This document shows, piece by piece, positions 57,849-64,000 of a stretch of DNA of 64,000 nucleotides (position 1 is its first letter; each line of letters begins with the position of its first letter). The notes below the pieces were generated by a model. That model was not told where the DNA came from and ran no database searches. It worked only from the letters and a program-made list of their open reading frames with translations. Source of the DNA: Palsa-147 sp049279675 (GTDB lineage Bacteria > Acidobacteriota > Terriglobia > Acidiferrales > UBA7541); the NCBI GenBank assembly GCA_049279675.1, contig JBAPOP010000059.1, positions 1-64,000 of the forward strand. The letters are read 5' to 3'. The translations under genes and the position numbers were made by a program.

Positions 57849-59327
57849 CTACCAGGGAACGATCTTCTTAAGTCCTTTTTTCTTCTTTTTGCTGGTTGAT
57901 TCCGTGCTGGGATCCGCGTTGGCGGCGCTTCCGGCCGTTGGTTCCGCAGCCGTGCCCGTGGTTGTGCTTTCGCTACTCGTCCCCGCCGGTTTAGCCGCGG
58001 GTGCTGTGCTCTCCGTAGCAGTTGCGGCGGGAGCCACAGTTGGCGGCGTAGCCTCTGGGTTCCCCGTCGCAGGAGCCGGTTCGGCGGTCGGAGCCGGAGT
58101 GGTGTCGGTATTCATCGGCGCGGGCAGCGCCGAGCCCTCAGGCGCAGGCGCGACAGTATCTGCCGGTGGCGTATCTGTCGGCGTGCCCGAACTCGCCGGA
58201 ACTGACGTATCTGATCCTGCTGGCACCGTTTCGACCGCGACGGAATTCCCCGAAGCGCCGCCACCGCCGCCGGATGCAATGACTCCCGGAGCCGCCGACC
58301 CTGGCTTCAAGATATCAACGGCCGACGTCGCCTCGGCGGGTGGTTGCAAATTCGGCTGACCGCTGTGTGCGGCCATCGAGACATCCGGGCCGGAGTGAAT
58401 CACTTCCATCGTTCGGTGAATCATTCCTGGGCGCTGCGCGGTGTATTTGCGCTCTTCGACAGCTCGCGCCAGCGCGGCAGGATCTGCCTGAGGCACAGGC
58501 ACTCCCGCCGAAGTCAGTTTGCCTTTTGCGTCATCCGCGAGTTTCGAACTCGGATACTCGCGGACGATCCGAGCATAGAGTTTGTCCGCGACCTCGCGGC
58601 GTTCGGATTTATCGTAAATGTTCCCGGCCATCCAAAGTGCCTTGTCACTCTGAGTGTACAGCGGGTAGCGATCGATGATTTCGTTCAGGCGCGCCAGCGC
58701 GGCGCGATACGAGCGAGGTCCCTTGACGTAATAAAATTGCGCCACTCGAAAATCGCCGTCGGCGAGAACTTCCTGCACTTCCCGCAAGTGCTGCTCGGCT
58801 TTAGGAACGAGCGGGCTGTTCGGATATTTCAGAAGAAACGTCTGAAACTCATCTTCGGCGTATTGCGCCTGTGAATTATCGCGATCCGCCTTTTCCATCA
58901 TGCGAAAGTGCGCCATGCCGACTTGCATCTGGGCATACGCGGACTCGTCAAGAAACGGAAAGAATGTAATGAAATCCTTGTACGTCTCGATGGATTGCGT
59001 CAGGTTTCCGGTACCGCCTTCTTTGTAAAAGGAATCGCCGATGGCAAGCTTCGCTTTGGCGAGGTATTCGCTATCCGGATACGTATTGATCAGCGTCTGC
59101 AAGCTCAAGCGCGCTTCGGTGTATTTTCCGCGCTTGAAGTCCGCCATCGACCGGTCGTAGAGAATCCGATCCGGTTCAGCCGCGCCTTCGGTCTGAGCGG
59201 CAGCTGCGGGCTTCTTTTTCTTTTTCGCGTCTTTGGTATTGTCAGCGGAGAAAGCGGCGCCGGCGAGCAGAACGAAGCCAAGTGCGCCGGCGATTGAAAA
59301 TCGAAGTTTCTTGATGATCGTTTCCAT
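57849..59327 (-). CDS. bamD: BamD-like outer membrane assembly TPR protein with long tail
   Basis: The 492-residue protein has a signal peptide (GALGFVLLAGAAFSADN) and a Lys-rich stretch, then five TPR-like units of the BamD/YfiO type (about 50-270): LYDRSMADFKRGKYTEARLS, TLINTYPDSEYLAKAKLAIG, DEFQTFLLKYPNSPLVPKA, EIIDRYPLYTQSDKALWMAG and ARIVREYPSSKLADDAKGKL. BamD works with BamA to insert outer-membrane barrels and is normally a lipoprotein, but no lipobox Cys is present. After about 320 the chain is Ala/Pro/Thr/Ser-rich and ends STSKKKKKGLKKIVPW. The ATG overlaps the rpe stop (TGATG). Confidence 0.8.
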   Translation of the reverse strand: METIIKKLRFSIAGALGFVLLAGAAFSADNTKDAKKKKKPAAAAQTEGAAEPDRILYDRSMADFKRGKYTEARLSLQTLINTYPDSEYLAKAKLAIGDSFYKEGGTGNLTQSIETYKDFITFFPFLDESAYAQMQVGMAHFRMMEKADRDNSQAQYAEDEFQTFLLKYPNSPLVPKAEQHLREVQEVLADGDFRVAQFYYVKGPRSYRAALARLNEIIDRYPLYTQSDKALWMAGNIYDKSERREVADKLYARIVREYPSSKLADDAKGKLTSAGVPVPQADPAALARAVEERKYTAQRPGMIHRTMEVIHSGPDVSMAAHSGQPNLQPPAEATSAVDILKPGSAAPGVIASGGGGGASGNSVAVETVPAGSDTSVPASSGTPTDTPPADTVAPAPEGSALPAPMNTDTTPAPTAEPAPATGNPEATPPTVAPAATATESTAPAAKPAGTSSESTTTGTAAEPTAGSAANADPSTESTSKKKKKGLKKIVPW

Positions 59328-60013
59328 CACACCTTCTGTGTCAAGGCATCGTGTGCCAGATTGCGCATCTGTAGAAAGCTCGCAGCCGGGTCAGGCGTAT
59401 GAAAAATTGACGTTCCCGCGACGAGCGTTTCCGCCCCCGCCCGCACCAACTCGGCGACATTCTCGAGCCCTACGCCACCATCCACTTCAATACGAAACGC
59501 GTAATTGTAACGCGAGCGCAGTTCCTTAAGCTCGCGAATCTTCCCGAACGCGCCGGGGATGAAGGATTGGCCCCCAAAGCCAGGATTCACGGACATCACC
59601 AAAACACTATCGACTCGATCGAGGACTTCACTGAGCGTCGCCACCGGCGTGGCTGGATTAATTACAACGCCTGCTTCAACGTTTAGATCGCGAATCTGGG
59701 TCAGGACGCGGTCGAGGTGCACAGTCGCTTCCTGATGAATCAAAATGCGATCCGCTCCCGCTTTCGCGAAAGCCTCGACGTACTCCCCCGGACGTTCGAT
59801 CATGAGATGCGCTTCCAGGGGCAAAGAGGTTGCCTTGCGAAGTGAGGCTAGGACAGGAACTCCCATCGTGATGTTCGGGACGAAGTGACCGTCCATTACG
59901 TCAAAGTGCAGGACCGGCGCGCCCGCCTGCTCTACCTTTCGCACCTCAGAGGCGAGGTTCGCCAAGTCCGCCGCAAGGAGAGAGGGCGCGATCTCGATAG
60001 GAAGTCTCTGCAT
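59327..60013 (-). CDS. rpe: Ribulose-phosphate 3-epimerase
   Basis: From ATG at 60013 this is a 228-residue TIM barrel that interconverts ribulose 5-phosphate and xylulose 5-phosphate in the pentose phosphate pathway. Motifs are EIAPSLLAADLANLASEV, HFDVMDGHFVPNITMGVPV (metal-binding His and Asp), PLEAHLMIERP, SVLVMSVNPGFGGQSFIPGA and IEVDGGVGLENV. A longer frame to 60073 is open but not supported by the family. It is embedded in the def-fmt-rsmB-PASTA-rpe-bamD series. Confidence 0.94.
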   Translation of the reverse strand: MQRLPIEIAPSLLAADLANLASEVRKVEQAGAPVLHFDVMDGHFVPNITMGVPVLASLRKATSLPLEAHLMIERPGEYVEAFAKAGADRILIHQEATVHLDRVLTQIRDLNVEAGVVINPATPVATLSEVLDRVDSVLVMSVNPGFGGQSFIPGAFGKIRELKELRSRYNYAFRIEVDGGVGLENVAELVRAGAETLVAGTSIFHTPDPAASFLQMRNLAHDALTQKV

Positions 60014-60114
60014 AACCGCAGCAAATTTTAGCACAGCGATGTGCGAGGCTGGTGTGTTTTGAATTCGCCGCACTGTGGGGGAAGGGAATCCATACGGACT
60101 GCGGGCCCTGCCAG

Positions 60115-60840
60115 CTATTCGGAGACTTGAAGTTCGATTTGAGCGCCAGCTTCCACTCGCGATCCTGATGTCGGTGCCTGCACGGCGATAACGCCCGGCG
60201 CGACGTTCGTGAAAGGCGCGACGTCCAACTTCCCAAGCTTTAGTCCGGACGTCGCGATCCGCGCTTCAGCTTCGCCAAGCGGCAGCCCCTGAAGATCCGG
60301 CATCACGTAGGCCTCGGGCCGCGCGCCGAGTGATACGAGCAAATCCACGTGCGAGCTTTGCGCGTTTTTCGATCCAGCGGGTGGTTCCTGCATGAGAGCT
60401 GTATCCGGCGGCGAGTCGCCGAAGTAGCCGTTCGACACTTCGCCCAACTGCAGTCCGCTGCGTAGCAGTTCGATTCGGTCGGCCCTAATACTCTTCATCG
60501 CCAGATTCGGGATGGTCGCTTCCTGCGGTCCCAGGCTCAGCACTACGTGCGCCCACTGCCCGACTTTCACGCGCATTCCCGCCGGCGGACTCTGCCGCAC
60601 GACGGCGTCGACGGGCTGTGGACTGTAAATGCGGTCTTCCACCTTCATCCCGAGGCCCCGAGCCCGCAGCGCGACCTGCGCGTCTCCTAGTTTCTTGCCA
60701 GAGACATCGGGCATGACCACTTCGCGGCCTTGCACCGCGAGTCGCATGGCCGTAATCGCGCTCAGAAACGCCGCCGACGCCAGCACAAATAGCATCAGCG
60801 CCAGCCGCCCGATCCACTGAATTCGCTCCGCAATGCTCAT
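60115..60840 (-). CDS. Membrane-anchored PASTA-domain protein
   Basis: From ATG at 60840 the 241-residue protein has one N-terminal membrane helix (about 10-33: LALMLFVLASAAFLSAITAM) and three PASTA repeats: VVMPDVSGKKLGDAQVALRA, TIPNLAMKSIRADRIELLRS and VMPDLQGLPLGEAEARIATS, each ending with a P-x-G or similar turn (PPAGMRVKVGQ, PPAGSKNAQS, PTSGSRVEAG). PASTA domains bind peptidoglycan fragments, usually on serine/threonine kinases or PBPs. Here there is no kinase part, so it may be a wall sensor or scaffold partner. The membrane topology places the repeats in the periplasm. Confidence 0.88.
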   Translation of the reverse strand: MSIAERIQWIGRLALMLFVLASAAFLSAITAMRLAVQGREVVMPDVSGKKLGDAQVALRARGLGMKVEDRIYSPQPVDAVVRQSPPAGMRVKVGQWAHVVLSLGPQEATIPNLAMKSIRADRIELLRSGLQLGEVSNGYFGDSPPDTALMQEPPAGSKNAQSSHVDLLVSLGARPEAYVMPDLQGLPLGEAEARIATSGLKLGKLDVAPFTNVAPGVIAVQAPTSGSRVEAGAQIELQVSE

Positions 60841-61046
60841 CGAGAATCTTATTGTGTGCGTGTCCGCGCGGAGGGGCAAGCACAAGCTCAACTTCTAAGG
60901 CGTCGCAGGCACCTTAATCATGCGAGTCGAAAAATGCCACGCGCACCGGAAGCGATCTCGTAATCGTTGCTCGTTCGAATCACAATAGAGTTGCGTCAGG
61001 GAATATTTAAAATTCCGCGCCGGGATCGCCCATCCAGCACGCGTAG

Positions 61047-61066
61047 GGTCCGTCGGAAGACGGACC
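61047..61066. repeat. Perfect 8-bp hairpin with GGAA (GNRA) loop
   Basis: GGTCCGTC, loop GGAA, GACGGACC, read on the plus strand. It lies in the 266-base gap between rsmB and the PASTA gene, which otherwise contains no gene. On the minus strand, the direction of the genes, the loop is TTCC and no T-run follows, so an intrinsic terminator is not supported. It may be a repeated extragenic element or an RNA-processing site. Confidence 0.45.
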
Positions 61067-61157
61067 GGCCTCTCACGATTTTTCCTTTCGTTCCGTTATA
61101 CGCCCTAAGCTCGGCCTGCCAGCCCCACGAAAACCAGACTGGAATCGCCTCGCTAGC

Positions 61158-62531
61158 TTATGGGCGCTTCTCGATCGCTACCGCGAAAAATCCATCTGTT
61201 TGCTGTTCGGGTGGAAACGTGCGAAACACACCCGTCGCGTCAACCAGAGAAGATGCGCTCGCGCCCGCGACGAGATGCGGCGCGATAGCTGCTTCCATGT
61301 CGGGACGCGCGACCCTCCGAAATCCGTTCACCTTGCCAAGCGCCAACTGAATCACGCGCTCGTTCTCCTCAAATTCGAGCGAGCAAGTCGAGTAAACAAG
61401 CCGCCCGCGATCTTCCAGTTGCGCGAGCGCGGATCCGAGCATTGCGACTTGGCGCTTTTGAAATTCCGCGAGATCTGCGGGCGCCAATCGCCACCGGATC
61501 TCAGGATTCCGCGCAAGCGTGCCGGTTCCCGAACACGGCGCGTCCACCAGGATGCGCTTGAACTTTTTCAGGAATGGAAGAGGCACGGTTGCATCTACTC
61601 CCGCAACGTGGATAGCCTTCAACTTCAAGCGTTCGAATTGAGCGCGCATGGCGCGAAGCCGGTGCGCATACACGTCTGTGGCCACTACGAATGCGCCGCT
61701 GGCAGCAGCTCGCGCAAGCGTCATAGTTTTTCCACCGGGCGCGGCGCACAGATCGAGCACCGAGTCGCCCGCCTCGACATTCAGCAATCGCGGAACGATT
61801 TGCGAAGCCTCGTCCTGCACGGAAATGCGTCCTTTGCGAAATAGGCCGGAACTCGAAATGTTGCCGCCGGTAGCGCGGAATGCGTCGCGAAGCCAATGGC
61901 CATTCGAAATTCGAATGCCCTCGCTTTCAAGCGTCTTCGTTTCCGCTCCGCGCTCCTCGGGGAAAAGAAATGCACCCGCTGTTTCGGGCGCGCGGTTATT
62001 CTCTTCCAGCAATGCGATCGTCCGCCATTCGCCGAATTCTTTGAGCCATCGTTCGATGAGCCATTCCGGATGCGAGTAGAGAATCTCCAGATGTTCGGCT
62101 TGCGGTAGATGGCCGGGGACTAGCGTCGCCACCGAAATTTGCGAATTATCGGCCGCTCGCCGCAAAATCGCGTTGACGAACGTCGTCGCGGAACGCTTCC
62201 GGGCTCGTTTGACGAGTTCGACCGATTCGTTCACCGCAGCGCGAGCGGGAATCCGATTGAGGAAGCGGAGCTGAAAAATGCCCATTCGAAGTGCGATCGC
62301 GACCTCTACGTCGAGCGCGCCGCCGCGTTTCCGGCTATACGTGTCGATCAGAAAATCCAGAAGCCGCTTTTGACGCAAAACGCCCATCGTGAGTACGGTC
62401 GCAAGGGCTGCGTCTTCGGATTTAATCTTTCCGGCGAGTTCCGCGTGAAGCAGGTCGCTTGCGTACGAGTCTTGTGATTCAACCCTGGAGAGAATGTCGA
62501 ACGCGATTTGTCGGGCTTTACTGACGGGCAT
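61158..62531 (-). CDS. rsmB: 16S rRNA (cytosine(967)-C(5))-methyltransferase
   Basis: RsmB is 457 residues with an N-terminal NusB-like RNA-binding domain (KARQIAFDILSRVESQDSYA, AVNESVELVKRARKRSATTF) and a C-terminal Rossmann methyltransferase: VLDLCAAPGGKTMTLARAA (SAM site), ILVDAPCSGTGTLARNPEIR with the Pro-Cys of motif IV and STCSLEFEENERVI with the catalytic Cys of motif VI. It methylates C967 of 16S rRNA. It follows fmt after 56 bases, as in the common def-fmt-rsmB arrangement. Confidence 0.95.
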   Translation of the reverse strand: MPVSKARQIAFDILSRVESQDSYASDLLHAELAGKIKSEDAALATVLTMGVLRQKRLLDFLIDTYSRKRGGALDVEVAIALRMGIFQLRFLNRIPARAAVNESVELVKRARKRSATTFVNAILRRAADNSQISVATLVPGHLPQAEHLEILYSHPEWLIERWLKEFGEWRTIALLEENNRAPETAGAFLFPEERGAETKTLESEGIRISNGHWLRDAFRATGGNISSSGLFRKGRISVQDEASQIVPRLLNVEAGDSVLDLCAAPGGKTMTLARAAASGAFVVATDVYAHRLRAMRAQFERLKLKAIHVAGVDATVPLPFLKKFKRILVDAPCSGTGTLARNPEIRWRLAPADLAEFQKRQVAMLGSALAQLEDRGRLVYSTCSLEFEENERVIQLALGKVNGFRRVARPDMEAAIAPHLVAGASASSLVDATGVFRTFPPEQQTDGFFAVAIEKRP

Positions 62532-62587
62532 GGTTTGGTTTTCGTCTCGCTCCGGACGCGGATTGAAATCTGGCCCGATCGCTTAAT

Positions 62588-63529
62588 CTAATCGCCGAAT
62601 TTCTCGCCGGGTTTGAGACGTGCGCCGTTCACAAAATCGCGCGCAGCAATCCGTTTCCGGCCTTCGATCTGCACAGCCTCAATCTGCAAGAAAGTTCCCT
62701 CGCCACATTCGACGAGCGCATGAGTTCCTGATGATAAGAGCGTGCCAGGAGCCTGCCGGGTTTGCTCGCGCTCGGCCGGACGTCCCCAAAGCTGGCAGAG
62801 TTGTCCGCGAAATTGTGTGTATGCGCCGGGCCACGGCTCAAGCCCGCGAATTCGGTTGTAGATTGCCTGCGCGCTCAAATTCCAATCAACGCGCCCGTCT
62901 CCTTTCTTCAGCGGTCGCGCGTGCGTCGCAAGCGCCTCGTCCTGCGGCTGCGGCTGAATCTCGCCGCGATCGAGCTTTCGCAGGGTGCTCACGATCAAAT
63001 CGCCGCCCGCTTCCGCGAGCCGCTTCGAAAGCTGCGGCGCCGTCTCGTCCGTCCCGATATCGATCTCCGTTTTTTCGAGCGTCGGCCCCGTATCGAGGCC
63101 TGGGTCGATACGCATCGTCGTTACGCCCGTTCGCGTCTCGCCGTTGACGATCGCCCACTGAATCGGCGCCGCCCCGCGATAGCGGGGAAGCAACGAAGCA
63201 TGGACGTTGATCCATCCGAGGCGCGGAATATCGAGCAGCAAAGCTGGAATGATCTGGCCGTACGCGATGATGACAATCGCGTCCGGCGCGACATTCGTGA
63301 TGAAGTCTCTCGCCGATACCGACCGAATCTTCTCCGGCTGAAACACGTGAAGGCCCGCGCCGATCGCGAAATCCTTTACGGGCGGCGCCGTCATCTCCTG
63401 TCCGCGGCCGCGCGGACGATCTGGCTGCGTGATCACGGCCTCAATAGAAATATCTGGCGCGGCGATGAGGGAGTCGAGAGACGGCAATGCAAATTCAGGC
63501 GTGCCGCAAAAAAGAATGCGGAGCGCCAC
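62588..63529 (-). CDS. fmt: Methionyl-tRNA formyltransferase
   Basis: The 313-residue protein formylates Met-tRNA for initiation. Its N-terminal formyltransferase domain has RILFCGTPEFALPSL, VVTQPDRPRGRG-like sequence (VITQPDRPRGRGQ) and the signature WINVHASLLPRYRGAAPIQW, which contains the catalytic His and the SLLPRYRG motif. The C-terminal OB-like domain (about 205-310) binds tRNA. It begins seven bases after def. Together with metG at 13 kb the window covers initiator tRNA charging and formylation, and def removes the formyl group. Confidence 0.95.
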   Translation of the reverse strand: MALRILFCGTPEFALPSLDSLIAAPDISIEAVITQPDRPRGRGQEMTAPPVKDFAIGAGLHVFQPEKIRSVSARDFITNVAPDAIVIIAYGQIIPALLLDIPRLGWINVHASLLPRYRGAAPIQWAIVNGETRTGVTTMRIDPGLDTGPTLEKTEIDIGTDETAPQLSKRLAEAGGDLIVSTLRKLDRGEIQPQPQDEALATHARPLKKGDGRVDWNLSAQAIYNRIRGLEPWPGAYTQFRGQLCQLWGRPAEREQTRQAPGTLLSSGTHALVECGEGTFLQIEAVQIEGRKRIAARDFVNGARLKPGEKFGD

Positions 63530-63536
63530 GGACGCC

Positions 63537-64000
63537 TTACCAATCCCCGGCTTTTTTCAGTTTCCGGATCTTGCGCTTGATGAGGTCGCGCTTCAGCATG
63601 CTGACGTGCTGGATAAAAAGGTTCCCGCCGAGGTGGTCGATTTCGTGGCAAAAAGCGCGCGCCAGAAGCCCCTCGCTGCGCATCTCGAATTCCTTGCCGG
63701 TCGCATCCTGCGCCTTCACGGTCACATACAGCGGCCGCACCACGTAGGCGCGGAATCCGGGCAGCGAAAGGCATCCTTCTTCTTCGCGCTGCTCGCCTTC
63801 CACGTAAATAATGGTCGGGTTCGCGCAGACGATCTTCGCTTCGGTATTCTTTCCGTTCGAGACGTCAATTACGGAAAGCCGCAGGCTGACGCCGATTTGC
63901 GGCGCAGCCAGCCCAACGCCATTCGCCGCGTACATCGACTCGAACATGTCGGCGATGAGCGCTTGAAGTTTCTCGTCGAAGTTTTCCACGGGCTTGGCAG
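63537..64000 (-). CDS. def: Peptide deformylase, N-terminus cut by window edge
   Basis: The reading frame continues past the right edge: before VENF the codons still read AKP, as expected inside the N-terminal strand of deformylase. About 15-20 residues are missing. All three metal motifs are present: GVGLAAPQIG (motif I), EEGCLSLPGF (motif II, Cys ligand) and the HEIDHLGG form of motif III, with two His ligands and catalytic Glu. It removes the formyl group from nascent proteins. Some annotators may start at the GTG at 63989, which is an internal Val. Confidence 0.93.
   Translation of the reverse strand, partial: AKPVENFDEKLQALIADMFESMYAANGVGLAAPQIGVSLRLSVIDVSNGKNTEAKIVCANPTIIYVEGEQREEEGCLSLPGFRAYVVRPLYVTVKAQDATGKEFEMRSEGLLARAFCHEIDHLGGNLFIQHVSMLKRDLIKRKIRKLKKAGDW

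Noticed and set aside
57724..58359. Plus-strand 211-codon frame with Val/Ala-rich hydrophobic product
   Set aside because: It is the antisense of the low-complexity tail of the BamD-like gene. The apparent membrane helices are a by-product of Ala/Pro/Thr codons read backwards.
60965..60990. tRNA-like T-loop (GTTCGAATC)
   Set aside because: The flanking five bases cannot pair to form a T-stem, and no acceptor or anticodon arm surrounds it.

Overview
The window looks like a chromosomal segment of an Acidobacteriota bacterium, probably class Terriglobia (inference). Supporting signs are a PadR regulator translationally coupled to a roughly 900-residue MacB/FtsX-type permease with an extra N-terminal prefix domain (the arrangement called ADOP, characteristic of that phylum), TonB-dependent receptors including one with an N-terminal carboxypeptidase-regulatory domain, a Gram-negative lipid A/heptose operon, and many GTG/TTG starts with overlapping stop/start junctions. 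Almost all of the sequence is coding. I see no rRNA, tRNA, CRISPR array, prophage or replication origin.

Layout. 1-3.9 kb: a TonB receptor cut by the left edge, the only gene-free stretch over 300 bases (2031-2541), an orphan PadR gene followed by what may be a decayed permease start, and a secreted barrel-like protein. 4.0-7.3 kb: a secretin lipoprotein with a C-terminal cohesin-like domain and two type II pseudopilins. 7.5-16.8 kb: smpB, pepA, argS (opposite strand), larC, metG, a tatD gene broken by one in-frame TAG, and a trans-polyprenyl diphosphate synthase. 16.8-20 kb: a possible copper-handling set (Cys/His-rich secreted protein, TonB receptor, CusF-like lipoprotein). 20-33.5 kb: a histone-deacetylase-like hydrolase on the plus strand, then a long minus-strand series comprising pcrA, an amino acid permease, a secreted S1/P1-type hydrolase, adenosine deaminase, purS, glmS, a POTRA protein, larE and a TPR-thioredoxin protein.

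33.6-40.8 kb: a compact operon for Kdo transfer, lipid A 4'-phosphorylation and heptose synthesis and transfer (waaA-lpxK-waaF-gmhB-hldE1-hldE2-waaC plus a membrane methyltransferase). 41-52.3 kb: a minus-strand series valS, birA, coaX, an unknown gene, rlmD and comEC, with an intact IS1182-type element between valS and birA. 52.4-55.6 kb: the PadR/ADOP pair behind a promoter containing a near-perfect palindrome. 55.7-64 kb: the minus-strand series def-fmt-rsmB-PASTA-rpe-bamD and a receiver-domain protein with a very long low-complexity tail.

Functional links. larC and larE both serve nickel-pincer cofactor synthesis although they lie 10 kb apart. glmS (UDP-GlcNAc precursor), the waa/lpx/hld operon, the POTRA protein and the BamD-like protein all relate to the outer envelope. 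metG, fmt and def link initiator-Met charging, formylation and deformylation. The most unusual items are the secretin-cohesin fusion, the amber-interrupted tatD, the palindromic PadR promoter with a probable leaderless start, the BamD homologue without a lipobox cysteine, and the disordered-tail receiver protein.
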